This document shows positions 8,474 through 17,187 of a DNA stretch of 50,935 nt, piece after piece. The notes below the pieces were generated by a model. It ran no database searches and was not told where the DNA came from. It saw nothing but the letters and a program-made list of their open reading frames with translations. Position 1 is the first letter of the stretch. Every line of letters begins with the position of its first letter. Where the stretch lies: positions 1 through 50,935 of the forward strand of contig FR899841.1 of assembly GCA_000437595.1 (NCBI GenBank). The letters run 5' to 3'. The position numbers were made by a program, and so were the translations under genes. The stretch comes from Faecalibacterium sp. CAG:74. GTDB lineage: Bacteria; Bacillota; Clostridia; Christensenellales; Aristaeellaceae.

Positions 8474-10002
8474 GCCTTCTTCCTCCATTTGCGCAAGAAA
8501 CTCCGCCCTTTTTCAAGCATCCAGCGATATTCTGCCGTCCGCCCCAGCGCCAGCGTGTACAGGAGCGCCGTCACCGCCGCGCAGGTGATGCCCTTGATGA
8601 TAATCCACATCAGCGTATGCCCCATCTGTGCGCACAGCAGCAGCGACAGCAACATCACCGCGCCGTTGAGCAGCAGTAAGCCTCCCTGCGCCTTGAAATA
8701 CGCGGCAGCGCTGCGCCCGAAGGTGCGATGGAACAGCACTTTCGGCTCATACCAGAAGATGGTGCAGAGCCGCGCCAGCCCTGTTGCGCCGATGATGCCC
8801 GCCACGCCGAAGAAATGCCCCAGTAGGATGGACAGCAGGATGTTGACCAGCGCCGTCATAAACATAACATACTTCATTTGCCGAAAAAGCCCCAGCGTTT
8901 CGCGGTACATCCACACAGGCGCGACGATGGTGCTCAGGTAGAATGTGAACAGCACCGCTGCTACCGTCCCTGTATCCATCAGGTATTCTTCGCCCACCCA
9001 AATCGGGATGAAATCCTGCACAACCGCGCCGTACGCGGCGACGCAGAAGCCCGTAATCGCCCCGAAGAGGACAATCAGGTTGCGGAACATGGCGTATGAC
9101 TTTTCCGAATTCTTCTCGGCATTCAGATTTCCCAAGCTGGCGGAAATGCCGGTAATCACGATGGAGACGAATGTCGTCACATACGTCGTCAGCGACGCGT
9201 AGTTGGAGTAGTAGCCAACGAACACCGTGCCCAGCATGACGGAAATCAGAATGTTGTCCGTGTTGTTGATGAGTATTGTCGCCAGCTTGTAGAGAAACAT
9301 GGAGCGGATGTTGTCGTTCAGCTCCTGCTTGCGGTGCATCGGCTCGTGCTTCTGCTTTTTCCGCAGGAAGGGGTACATCTTATCCGCTAAATGGCTCAGT
9401 ACCGCGTTCTGCAGGAGGGTGCAGGCGATCTGAATCAGCAAATAGCCAAGATAGCTGCCCCAAATCAGCAGGCACGCCATCTGCGCCGTATACTGCAACA
9501 CCAGCGCCGCGGCGGAAACCATGTTTTGCAAATATGCCTTCTGGTCGGCCTGAATCAGCGTCGTTTTGTAGATGACCAGATAGGATGCCATGGAGTTCGC
9601 CAAGTACAGCACATAGTAGACGATTAGCTGTGCCATCGGCAGCTCGCTGCTGATGATGAGCGGCAGGAAGGGGATTACCGCCGCGCCCAGCAGCGCTACC
9701 GCCAGCGCAATCAGGCGGTAAATGCGACGATAATAGCCCAGCAGGTGCTGGATTTCGCCCGTGTCGCCCCGGTGCAGCGGTGCGTACAAGCTGTACACCA
9801 GCACGTTGCCCACGCCCAGTTCCGCCAGTGACAGCATGGCCAGAATGTTGCTGTACAGCCCGTTGACACCCGTATAATCCGCGCCCAGCCGGCGCACAAA
9901 CACCGTTCGCACGGCAAAAGCCAACAGCAGCGTAACCACCTGCCGTACTGCGCCTACACCGATGTTGCGTGCTGTGTTTTCGCTCCTTGATGCTGTGTTC
10001 AT
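8470..10002 (-). CDS. Polysaccharide flippase (Wzx-like, MOP superfamily)
   Basis: The 510-residue integral membrane protein has about 12-14 hydrophobic segments. It starts with a polar cap and GAVRQVVTLLLAFAVRTVFV, then RRLGADYTGVNGLYSNILAMLSLAELG, which resembles clostridial exporters of lipid-linked oligosaccharides. Such proteins flip lipid-linked repeat units across the membrane. It sits between the polymerase and pyruvyl transferase genes and overlaps both neighbours by ATGA, so translation is coupled. The context of glycosyltransferases and a polymerase supports Wzx over a drug exporter. Confidence 0.88.
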   Translation of the reverse strand: MNTASRSENTARNIGVGAVRQVVTLLLAFAVRTVFVRRLGADYTGVNGLYSNILAMLSLAELGVGNVLVYSLYAPLHRGDTGEIQHLLGYYRRIYRLIALAVALLGAAVIPFLPLIISSELPMAQLIVYYVLYLANSMASYLVIYKTTLIQADQKAYLQNMVSAAALVLQYTAQMACLLIWGSYLGYLLIQIACTLLQNAVLSHLADKMYPFLRKKQKHEPMHRKQELNDNIRSMFLYKLATILINNTDNILISVMLGTVFVGYYSNYASLTTYVTTFVSIVITGISASLGNLNAEKNSEKSYAMFRNLIVLFGAITGFCVAAYGAVVQDFIPIWVGEEYLMDTGTVAAVLFTFYLSTIVAPVWMYRETLGLFRQMKYVMFMTALVNILLSILLGHFFGVAGIIGATGLARLCTIFWYEPKVLFHRTFGRSAAAYFKAQGGLLLLNGAVMLLSLLLCAQMGHTLMWIIIKGITCAAVTALLYTLALGRTAEYRWMLEKGRSFLRKWRKKA

Positions 10003-11376
10003 GATTCCTCTCCGCCTGTTTCGCCTGTCTGCTCCTGCGCCGCGTCCTCCGGCTGCGGGTTAAACGTCAGGCGCAGTTTTTCCGGCGGCACAGTGCATCG
10101 CCACCTGCGCTTCTTCTGGCTGCGCGCATTTGCCTGCTGATCAGGCGTGTCCTCCGCGTCCGGCTGCCACTTGCCCAGCAGTCCCAGAAACAGTATGTTC
10201 AGGAAAACGCCCTCCGTGTTGATGCACAGGAAATACAGCAGGAAAACGCCCAGCACATACAGCAGCCGCGCCTTGGCAAATTTGGTGCGGATACCGCGGT
10301 ACGTCAGCCACAGCCAAACTGCCGGGAGAATCAGGCCTGTATCCATGACGAAGGCGGCAAAGCCATTGGAAATGTTCTGCACCCTGTGTTCCAGCAGGAT
10401 TTCCGCCTTCCGCTCCGAGAAAACGCCCTGTCCCGCAATGGGGGATTCCAGCCCGATTTCAAAGCCGCTGAAGGTGTCGTTCCACCGCGTGTAGAATGAA
10501 CCGCCGGAATTTCGTCCGACAATCTTGCGTTCCACCACGCCCGTGACGGACTCGATGACAAACAGCAAAATCAGCCCAACGAACGCCGCCATCTTGATGC
10601 TGCGCGCCATTTTCCCGCCCTTTTTGCGGAATGCCACCGTCAGCAGCACAACGCCCAGACAAATGAAGCCTGTTGTGGACAGCGTGCTGAGGATGGTGAC
10701 GATCAGCAGCGCAATTGCCCAGCGGTATTTCTTCTTGCTCATGCCCATGCGCGTTTCGTCGCTCATCAGGAACAGCAGCGCGAAGTTCAGGAAAATCTGG
10801 TGGCTGCCCGGCTCGTTGAACATACCCGCGTTGCGGTGGAAAACCGGGATGTTCAGCCAGCCTAAGGTAAAATAAGGCGTCAGATAAAATCCGTTGACGC
10901 TGGAAACTTCGTAGTGCAGCAGTGGCAGCGGCAGCGACAGCAAATCGCCGATGAAGAAGGAAAACAAGCTGGTGGCCGCCTCTATCGCCGATGACGAAGG
11001 AAATCAGGCTGATGGCCGCCTCTGCCAGCATGATTTTGGTATACAGCCGCATATACGTCCGATACCCGATGCAGCTTTGCAGAACCAGCACATAGCCGAT
11101 GTTGCAAAGCCAAATGACAATATCGTTGATGTGGATGCCGTTCTGCGGGTTGACGAAGCTCGTCAGCAGCAGCGCCGCCGTCAGCAGCAGCGTCAGGCGT
11201 ATGTTCTGGGCGCTGATTTTCGGATGATGCGCCCGCGTCAGCAGCAGAATCGACGCAATCAGCATGGCTGCCATCAGCGGCATCCGCAACACCTGAAAAT
11301 ACAGCGAACCCATGCCCAGCACGCCAATCAGCACACAGAGTGCATCCACATGGTTCTTTGTGATTCGGATTTTCAT
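9999..11376 (-). pseudogene. O-antigen polymerase/ligase-like membrane protein (Wzy-like), frameshifted
   Basis: Two overlapping frames make up one gene. The N-terminal part runs from the ATG at 11376 with MKIRITKNHVDALCVLIGV and about five membrane segments to residue 131 (SFVIGD). The rest continues in another frame from SFFIGDLLSLPLPLLHYEV to GGEES at 9999. It has about ten hydrophobic segments in all and the loop NAGMFNEPGSHQIFLNF, typical of polymerases that join polysaccharide repeat units outside the membrane. The break coincides with an imperfect 40-bp tandem duplication at 10945-11024; removing one copy restores an uninterrupted protein of about 445 residues. ATGA overlaps on both sides show its place in the operon. 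The frameshift could be real or an assembly error. Confidence 0.8.
10945..11024. repeat. Imperfect 40-bp tandem duplication breaking wzy
   Basis: 10945-10984 and 10985-11024 align without gaps and match at 35 of 40 positions. On the minus strand they encode AAISLISFVIGD and AATSLFSFFIGD in different frames. Forty is not a multiple of three, so the duplication shifts the frame. Confidence 0.85.
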
Positions 11377-12620
11377 CGTGCAATCTCCGTATAAATCTGA
11401 TGCAGTATCTCCAGATTCTTCTGCGCATCATGCGTTTTTCCGGCATGTTCTCGCCCGGCGCGCGCCATCTGCGCCGCTTTTTCCGGATGCGCGAACATCT
11501 CGCAGATATCATATGCCAGCAAATGCGGGTCGTCTGCCGGATAAATCAGCCCTTCCACGCCGTGCGTCATCAGACAGCGCACGCCGCCGACATCCGACGC
11601 AATGCACGGTACGCCAAGCAGCATCGCCTCGCCCAGCGAATTGGGGGAGTTTTCAATGCTCGACGGCAGCACAAACACCTGACTTTTTAGATACCGCTCC
11701 TTCATTTGCTGTGCATTCAGGCTTCCGGTAAAAACAACATGGTCGTAGAGGTCATTTTCGCGCAGCAGACGGTGGATGTACCGTTCATAGGCATTGCGCG
11801 CAGGCGGCGGAATGCGTCCATAGTCCTTGCGTCCCACATAGAGCTTGACATCGGGATAGCGCTTGCGGACAATCGCCAGCGCCTGCAATAGCAGATGCAG
11901 CCCCTTGAGTGGCACATGCGCCTGACTGCAGAAGATGCTGTGCGGCTCGCAGCTGTCCAGCGACCATTCGCCGGTGTAGAACTCGTCCCGCAGCGTTTCG
12001 TTGTTGAAATGATAGGCCGCCTGCGGGGCAAGCTCCGCCATGCAGGCAGCATCCCAGTCGGTGCGCCCGATGACGTGCTGTACCCTGCGCAGGGCTTCCT
12101 GTTCATACTGCCCGACGCGGCGGTAGATTGCTTCCTGCCGGACGATATTGCCCTTCACCAAGTCCTTCAGCGTGTGCCCGTGGCAGACGTGTTCCGGCAG
12201 ATAAGCGCGATAATGCTCCGCGTATATGGACAGAAGCCCCTGAATGGAAATTACAATCCGCTCGCGCATCCCCAGGTGTTCCGCCGCATCAACCATGGCC
12301 AGCGTGTGCTGATTTTCCGTGCCCCAGAGGTGAATGACATCCGGCTGCTCTTTGCGCAGGATTTCCTCCAGCTGCCGGGTGTAGGCTTCGCCGCAGCGCT
12401 GCGTAGGGCGTGTGGGGTTGACAAGCCCGTAATAGCGGTAGCCGTCCACTTCGCCCGTCAGCGCTTTCGGCGCGTCAAACACATACGTCAGCGCCACATC
12501 CGGCAGCTGCGTCAGCCGCCGCGACAGCCCGACCAGCCAGCCCACGATATACACCGGGGGAAGCGATTCTTTTTCCGCAATGGCAGGGAGGATAATATTC
12601 CCCATCCACATGACCTTCAC
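11373..12620 (-). CDS. Glycosyltransferase, GT4 family
   Basis: The 415-residue protein has a GT-B layout. The N-terminal Rossmann half ends near EQPDVIHLWGTENQHT, and the C-terminal half has SQAHVPLKGLHLLLQAL, VFTGSLNAQQMKERYLKSQVF and the donor-binding stretch SSIENSPNSLGEAMLLGVPCIASDVGG with its E-x7-E-like acid pair. It starts at GTG (12620) behind AAGGAGG and overlaps the polymerase start codon as ATGA. It probably adds a nucleotide-sugar-derived residue to the lipid-linked repeat unit in the cytoplasm. Sugar specificity cannot be read from sequence. Confidence 0.88.
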   Translation of the reverse strand: MKVMWMGNIILPAIAEKESLPPVYIVGWLVGLSRRLTQLPDVALTYVFDAPKALTGEVDGYRYYGLVNPTRPTQRCGEAYTRQLEEILRKEQPDVIHLWGTENQHTLAMVDAAEHLGMRERIVISIQGLLSIYAEHYRAYLPEHVCHGHTLKDLVKGNIVRQEAIYRRVGQYEQEALRRVQHVIGRTDWDAACMAELAPQAAYHFNNETLRDEFYTGEWSLDSCEPHSIFCSQAHVPLKGLHLLLQALAIVRKRYPDVKLYVGRKDYGRIPPPARNAYERYIHRLLRENDLYDHVVFTGSLNAQQMKERYLKSQVFVLPSSIENSPNSLGEAMLLGVPCIASDVGGVRCLMTHGVEGLIYPADDPHLLAYDICEMFAHPEKAAQMARAGREHAGKTHDAQKNLEILHQIYTEIAR

Positions 12621-12659
12621 GCTTCAGCCCCTCCTTTCACTTTGCGCTGTGCGGCATGG

Positions 12660-13712
12660 TTATTCCACCGCGCCCCGCGTCAGAAAATCCCGCAGCTTTT
12701 CCCGCTCCTGCGCCTGCGATTGGCAGTAGCGCGCAATGTTGCGCACATAGCGGTCATGCACGGCTTCATCCAGCAGCCTTTCCGGCGCAAAATCCGCCAT
12801 GCGGGATACCGTTTTGCCCAATTCGTTTGCTTCCACCATTTGCAGCGTCCCGCAGCGGCTGCCCACAATCGGCACGCCCCGGAAGAGAATATCGAACACA
12901 ACGCCGCTGCTGTGTAGGGAGTAATTCTCCGAATAATTTAGGATGCAGTAGCGGCATTGGCGAATCGCCTCGTCATACGCCGCTTCGGACAGGTATTCCA
13001 GCCGCAGCTCGATGTTCTTCGCCCCCGCGCAGACTGCCCGCAGCTCCGCCTCCAGCGGCGCTTCCTGCACCCGACCCGCAATCAGCACCCGATACGGCGT
13101 GTTCCGCAGCTGCTTTGCCGCCTCAACGACGCCTTTGTCCGACGTAATCAGCCCGACCATGCCGAAATCATAGCGCTTCTGCGCATACGGCACAGGCGGC
13201 TGCATCGTTCCTGTGCTGATGTAATCGGACACGACGCACATCGGCCGCCCGTACGCCGCGCCAATGGCCGCATTGGGGCAGATAACGCCGCTGATTTTCC
13301 ACCTGCACAGCGCATACAGCCCCCGCTTCAGCACCGAATTGACGCCGTCGGTGCTGTACTGGATGGCGTAGACCCGCGTTTCTTTCTTCTTGAACAGCGC
13401 AAGCCCCAGATACGCTGTTGCGACGGCGCTGCACTGGAGGACAATCACGTCATCCTGCGCTTCCCGCAACAGCGCGCGCACGTTCTGGAACACGGCGCGT
13501 TTGTTGCGCGCCGCCGAACTGCCCACGATGTAATCATGCGGCAGACGAATCAGCTTATTCCCGAAGCGGTCGCCGTACACCGGCCCGCCCGCAATGCGCA
13601 CATCCATCTCCGCGCCGAACAGGTCAAGATAATTCTGCGCGACGGTGAAATAATGCCCAGCGGCAATGCCGTCTGTGCTGGTGCTCCGTACATCTGCCAC
13701 AATCAGCCGCAT
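12660..13712 (-). CDS. Glycosyltransferase-like protein (GT-B fold, diverged)
   Basis: The 350-residue protein begins MRLIVADVRSTSTDGIAAGHY, an N-terminal strand plus glycine-loop pattern like GT-B enzymes. The C-terminal half has DFGMVGLITSDKGVVEAAKQL, YRVLIAGRVQE and a late HSSGVVFDILFRGVPIVGSRCG segment in the donor-site position. Similarity to GT4 is weaker than in its neighbours. The chosen start (13712) overlaps the preceding gene by 10 bases and has AAGGA upstream; a start 240 bases earlier would overlap far more. By context it adds a sugar to the same repeat unit. Confidence 0.75.
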   Translation of the reverse strand: MRLIVADVRSTSTDGIAAGHYFTVAQNYLDLFGAEMDVRIAGGPVYGDRFGNKLIRLPHDYIVGSSAARNKRAVFQNVRALLREAQDDVIVLQCSAVATAYLGLALFKKKETRVYAIQYSTDGVNSVLKRGLYALCRWKISGVICPNAAIGAAYGRPMCVVSDYISTGTMQPPVPYAQKRYDFGMVGLITSDKGVVEAAKQLRNTPYRVLIAGRVQEAPLEAELRAVCAGAKNIELRLEYLSEAAYDEAIRQCRYCILNYSENYSLHSSGVVFDILFRGVPIVGSRCGTLQMVEANELGKTVSRMADFAPERLLDEAVHDRYVRNIARYCQSQAQEREKLRDFLTRGAVE

Positions 13713-14929
13713 GATGGTTCGTTCCTTTCGCCGCTTTTCTGCATCGCCTTGCTGTAAATCGCCATCAGCCGACGATAATTTGCTTCCGCCGTGAAATTCT
13801 CCTGATACGTTTTCAGCGCGCCCTCGCTGACGGATTCCGCGTGCTGCAGCCGGTTGAGCGTCTGCGCCAGCTGTTCCGCCGAGTCCGCCGGAAACTTGAA
13901 GCCCGTCACGCCGTCCGAAATCAGGGAACCCGCGTTGCCTAAATCCGAGCAAATCACCGGCGTGGCGACGCTGAAGGCTTCCACAATTGTCATCGGGAAG
14001 CCTTCATACCACTGTGTCGGCAGAATCAGCGCCTTGGACTGCCCCATCAGCGCCCGTGCCGCCGAATTTGGCACAAAGCCGCGCAGTTCTACCTGCTTCA
14101 GTTTTTCCCGCGTCAGATATTCGCGGCACCATGTTTCCTCCGGCCCTGTACCGCAGATGATTAGCTTCATGCCCCCGCCTGAACGCTCGTAGCGCGCCCA
14201 CGCTTCCAGCAGCAGCCGGATGCCCTTGAGCGCATCCAGCCGACCGATGTACACCACCTGATTTTCGCGCGCCGCGTATGGCACAATCGTCTCCGGCGGT
14301 TCCACAAAGTTCGGCTTTACGGAGACGTTATCCGGCGGAATCTGCTCAAGCGCCAGCAGCTTCTGCCGGTTGAAGTCCGTCAGGGTGATGTAATGCAGGC
14401 GGCTGTACGTTTTGAGGGCACGGTGCAAACGTGTGCTGAGCACGCAGAGCACCGTCTGCAGGCGGCTGCCGCGGTAGCAGCGGTGCTTCACCGCGCAGTG
14501 CAGCCCCTTTTTCGTGCAGTCCTCGCAGATATGGCCGTCGCGGTAGAAAATCGCGTTCGGGCAGAGCAGACGGAAGTTGTGCACCGTCTGCACCACGGGA
14601 ACGCCCTCGCGGAATGCCGCGTAATACACTGCCGGGCCAATCAGCGGCAGCGTGTTGTGCACATGCACCAGCGAAATCCGGTTTTCGCGGATGCTCCGCC
14701 GAACCTCGCGGTATGTACGGATGCTGAAAAACATCCCCAGCGCACTGCGGATTTTCTCCGGCGCTCCCATGCGCGAAATTTCCTCGTTCCGCCGCGCATA
14801 CAGCGCCGCAGCGTGACCGTGCGTTTCCAGCAGGTGCTTCTCGTTCGCCACAACGACATCCTCGCCGCCGGGAACCTGATAATAGTCGTGTACCAGCAGT
14901 ACAGCGGGCTGTTTTGTCGCTTGCTGCAT
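13703..14929 (-). CDS. Glycosyltransferase, GT4 family, with Cys cluster
   Basis: The 408-residue GT-B enzyme begins LLVHDYYQVPGGEDVVV, where the GGED loop is typical of a GT4 subgroup. A cysteine cluster follows in the acceptor half: LLCPNAIFYRDGHICEDC, then C144 and C150, seen in many GT4 enzymes of Gram-positive surface-polysaccharide loci. The donor site is YEGFPMTIVEAFSVATPVIC. Its ATG directly follows the WecG/TagA stop codon. The role is assembly of the lipid-linked glycan; the sugar is unknown. Confidence 0.9.
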   Translation of the reverse strand: MQQATKQPAVLLVHDYYQVPGGEDVVVANEKHLLETHGHAAALYARRNEEISRMGAPEKIRSALGMFFSIRTYREVRRSIRENRISLVHVHNTLPLIGPAVYYAAFREGVPVVQTVHNFRLLCPNAIFYRDGHICEDCTKKGLHCAVKHRCYRGSRLQTVLCVLSTRLHRALKTYSRLHYITLTDFNRQKLLALEQIPPDNVSVKPNFVEPPETIVPYAARENQVVYIGRLDALKGIRLLLEAWARYERSGGGMKLIICGTGPEETWCREYLTREKLKQVELRGFVPNSAARALMGQSKALILPTQWYEGFPMTIVEAFSVATPVICSDLGNAGSLISDGVTGFKFPADSAEQLAQTLNRLQHAESVSEGALKTYQENFTAEANYRRLMAIYSKAMQKSGERNEPSCG

Positions 14930-15784
14930 TTACTTTCTCCTGATGGTCGCGTTCCAGATGAATTTCAGATTCGTGCTCCAGTAGCGCTGGAATAGCCGCT
15001 TCGGGTCTTGCATCAGGCGATAGAGCCATTCCAGGCTGTGCTTCTGCATCCATAACGGGGCGCGCTTGACGTTGCCCGAAAAGAAATCAAAGCCCGCGCC
15101 GACGCCAATCATCAGCCCATGCACACGCCCTTGGTGCGCCGCCATCCAGCGCTCCTGCTTCGGCGCCCCCAGCCCGACCCACACAAAATCTGGCTGCGCC
15201 TGATTGATGCGCGCCACGGCAAGCGCATCTTCCTCCGGTGTCAGTTCGCGGAAGGGCGGCGCGTCTGTGCCCGCAATTACCAGCCCCGGATACTCCTGCT
15301 GCAGGCGCGCAATCATTTTCTCCTGCACTTCCTGCGTGCTGCCGTAGAAATAATGCCGCCAGCCGTGTGCCGTGGACTGCCGAAAGACCTCCATCATCAG
15401 GTCAGGCCCGGTTGTCCGCTGAATCTGCGGATACCCGCGCCGCCGCGCTTCCTGCGCCAGCGGATTGCCATCCGGAATCGCCATCAAACCGCCGTTCTGC
15501 ACGGCACGGTAGTCCGCATCCTCGTAACTGACGACGGTTGTATGTACATTCGATACGCAGATGTAATCTCCCTGCAATTGATGAATATTCTGCGCCAAAT
15601 ATTTCAGCAGCCAATTCATGTTGATGACTGCAATATTGACCCCTAAAATCGGACAGACCGGAATTTCACGCTTGTCCACTTTGCGGCAGTACTGCGCTGC
15701 TCCTTCGTGCGCCGTGGCAAACACCCCTTTCCCCGCTTCCCCAGCAAGAAACCTTGATACTATTTCCAGATTCACCTGCGCCAT
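14930..15784 (-). CDS. WecG/TagA/CpsF-family glycosyltransferase with MITE-derived N-terminus
   Basis: This family (GT26) adds the second sugar, often N-acetylmannosamine(uronate), to a polyprenyl-linked primer. The protein shows CPILGVNIAVINMNWLLKYL, NVHTTVVSYEDADYRA with IPDGNPLAQEARRRG, TGPDLMMEVF, YFYGSTQEVQEKM, and PDFVWVGLGAPKQERWM, all typical of the family. Recognisable family sequence begins only near residue 45. The ATG and first nine codons lie in the terminal inverted repeat of a MITE (15757-15917), and residues 11-44 do not look conserved. The native start has probably been replaced. It is the first gene of the polysaccharide operon. No initiating sugar-phosphate transferase gene lies in the window. 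Confidence 0.85.
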   Translation of the reverse strand: MAQVNLEIVSRFLAGEAGKGVFATAHEGAAQYCRKVDKREIPVCPILGVNIAVINMNWLLKYLAQNIHQLQGDYICVSNVHTTVVSYEDADYRAVQNGGLMAIPDGNPLAQEARRRGYPQIQRTTGPDLMMEVFRQSTAHGWRHYFYGSTQEVQEKMIARLQQEYPGLVIAGTDAPPFRELTPEEDALAVARINQAQPDFVWVGLGAPKQERWMAAHQGRVHGLMIGVGAGFDFFSGNVKRAPLWMQKHSLEWLYRLMQDPKRLFQRYWSTNLKFIWNATIRRK

Positions 15785-15917
15785 CTGCTTGCGCCTTTTC
15801 CCTTCTGGCGTCCGCTCATTCCACCTGGCGTAGCGCTGCTACGCTGCGTTCCATTCACGTTAGCCAGAATGAAAAATTCGCCGCGCATCTTGGCGCATTC
15901 TTATCTGGAAATAGTAT
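15757..15917. mobile_element. 161-bp MITE, copy 1
   Basis: Perfect 15-bp terminal inverted repeats ATACTATTTCCAGAT (15757-15771) and ATCTGGAAATAGTAT (15903-15917) bound a 161-bp element without coding capacity. It is almost identical to 39613-39773 (158 of 161). The interior folds on itself: TTCTGGC pairs with GCCAGAA, and GCGTAGC with GCTACGC at the tip. The TA at each tip is compatible with a TA target duplication as in IS630/mariner relatives; that family assignment is inferred. This copy lies between the operon promoter and wecG and supplies the wecG start codon. Confidence 0.88.
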
Positions 15918-15938
15918 GAATCATAAATTACCATTTTC

Positions 15939-15967
15939 ATTATAACGCAAACATCAGTAATTTGCAA
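15939..15967 (-). promoter_or_regulatory. Promoter of the surface-polysaccharide operon
   Basis: TTGCAA (15962-15967), a 17-base spacer and TATAAT (15939-15944) on the minus strand. Transcription would start near 15932, so the leader RNA runs through the MITE hairpin before reaching wecG. Confidence 0.6.
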
Positions 15968-16073
15968 GCATTTCCATTTCAGACGATGAAGAAATTTCCT
16001 TTTTTTCTACGGATGAATTGCCGCCCCGTATTCGTTCTTTCATTAGCATACCAATGCGAAAGGAGTATTCTTT

Positions 16074-16715
16074 ATGAAGAACTGTATTTCCCGTTTCTGC
16101 CTGCTTGCCTTGCTTCTCCTGATGACCATCGCCCCTGTCCGCGCGGAAATTATCGGGCAGACGACGGAGAACGAGTACATCCACCGCCTGATTGCGGACA
16201 ACGGGCAGGAACTCTGCTTCGTGTCCGGCGAGAAAGACCCGTACCTTTCCTATGCGGATGTCAACTTCGACGGCATCAACGATGTGGTGATACTGACACA
16301 GCGCGGCGCGAGCAATTTTGTCTACCAGTTTTTCATTTTTGATGGCGAACAGTATGTTCTCTGTCCGCTGACGTTCACGAATTATGACCTTGATGCAGAA
16401 CACAAAATTGTAAGGAGTTCTGTGAACGGCGGCTTGGCGGGCGGCATTCACAGAGAAACGCTGTACCGTTTTGATGGGACGGAGGCGGTACTGCTGCGCT
16501 GGGCGGTTGGCGAGGAGAAGGAGGACTGGACGTTCGACGCGGATGGTTATACCGTCCGGCACTACAATGATGTGCTGACCCTGCAGGTTTGGGAACATGA
16601 CCCGGAGATGGACGGCATCCTGATTTTTGAACAGGATGTATCTACTGAAGATGAAAATGCGCTGAAGGAAGCGTTTCAAGCGGAAAATGACGCGCTCTGG
16701 TCGGGCATCCGCTAA
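16074..16715 (+). CDS. Secreted protein with a VCBS/XAC2610-like fold
   Basis: The 213-residue protein has a signal peptide ending near APVRA-EI (residue 24) and an AAAGGAG ribosome binding site. The mature part contains YADVNFDGINDVVIL, an acidic loop like the calcium-binding loops of FG-GAP/VCBS repeats and XAC2610-type proteins, followed by a beta-rich region (FVYQFFIFDGEQYVL). No catalytic motif is visible, and no lipobox cysteine follows the signal peptide, so it is probably released. It is divergent from the polysaccharide operon and followed only by a weak hairpin. Family placement is tentative. Confidence 0.6.
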   Translation: MKNCISRFCLLALLLLMTIAPVRAEIIGQTTENEYIHRLIADNGQELCFVSGEKDPYLSYADVNFDGINDVVILTQRGASNFVYQFFIFDGEQYVLCPLTFTNYDLDAEHKIVRSSVNGGLAGGIHRETLYRFDGTEAVLLRWAVGEEKEDWTFDADGYTVRHYNDVLTLQVWEHDPEMDGILIFEQDVSTEDENALKEAFQAENDALWSGIR

Positions 16716-16775
16716 GGCACCACCTCATTTGTGCGGTGTTACCTTAAAAAAGTTAGTCACATCGAACGAAACCGC

Positions 16776-16825
16776 TTGACAATCCACCGCACTGGTGCTA
16801 TCATTCAGATACCCCGATGGGGTAT
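16776..16825 (+). promoter_or_regulatory. Promoter with CsoR-like copper operator
   Basis: TTGACA (16776-16781) and TATCAT (16799-16804) are 17 bases apart. The 17-bp palindrome ATACCCCGATGGGGTAT (16809-16825), with perfect 7-bp arms, sits on the expected transcription start. CsoR-family repressors bind AT-flanked C4/G4 palindromes of this kind at copper genes. The gene it controls encodes a metal-binding HMA protein, which supports copper control. No csoR gene lies in the window. Confidence 0.7.
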
Positions 16826-16853
16826 ATTGCATTCATCGAAAGGATGAGGGCTG

Positions 16854-17105
16854 ATGATAAAAACGACGCTGAAAATTGATGGCATGATGTGCGGCATGTG
16901 CGAGAGCCATGTCAACGACGCAATCCGCAAGGCTTTCCCGGCGGTCAAGAAGGTGACTTCCTCCCACGGCAAGGGTGAAACGGTGGTCATTTCCGAAGAT
17001 CCGCTGGACGAAGCGCAGGTGAAAGCTGCGATTGCCGCGACGGGCTATGATTTCAAGGGCATGTCAAGCGAGCCGTATCAGAAGAAGCGTTTCCTTTTCT
17101 TCTGA
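16854..17105 (+). CDS. HMA-domain metallochaperone (CopZ-like)
   Basis: The 83-residue cytoplasmic protein is a single heavy-metal-associated domain. The metal site is MMCGMCESH with C13 and C16; the canonical motif is MxCxxC. It keeps the family's beta-alpha-beta pattern (TTLKIDGM, SHVNDAIRKAF, GETVVIS, AIAATGYDF) and has an extra basic-aromatic tail (QKKRFLFF). Such proteins carry copper(I) to P-type ATPases. No ATPase gene is adjacent: the gene is monocistronic between a copper-type operator and a strong terminator. The start has AGGATGAGGG upstream. Confidence 0.85.
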   Translation: MIKTTLKIDGMMCGMCESHVNDAIRKAFPAVKKVTSSHGKGETVVISEDPLDEAQVKAAIAATGYDFKGMSSEPYQKKRFLFF

Positions 17106-17120
17106 TGGTTTCATTCGCAC

Positions 17121-17170
17121 AACAAAAAGCAGGGCTGTCTCCGGCGTGGAGGTAGTCCTGCTTTTTGTTT
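17121..17170 (+). terminator. Terminator after the HMA gene
   Basis: AACAAAAAGCAGG (from 17121) pairs with CCTGCTTTTTGTT (to 17169), with further imperfect pairing inside (CTCC with GGAG). The T-rich 3' side is TTTTTGTTTT. Confidence 0.8.
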
Positions 17171-17187
17171 TCTGTGTTAGTTGATTT

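Noticed and set aside
10940..11030. Programmed ribosomal frameshift in wzy
   Set aside because: No slippery heptamer or pseudoknot is seen; an imperfect tandem duplication explains the shift, and removing it restores the gene.
16716..16760. Terminator after the VCBS-like gene
   Set aside because: Pairing is weak and bulged (TAAGG with CCTTA, CACC with GGTG) and is followed by A residues, not T, on the coding strand.
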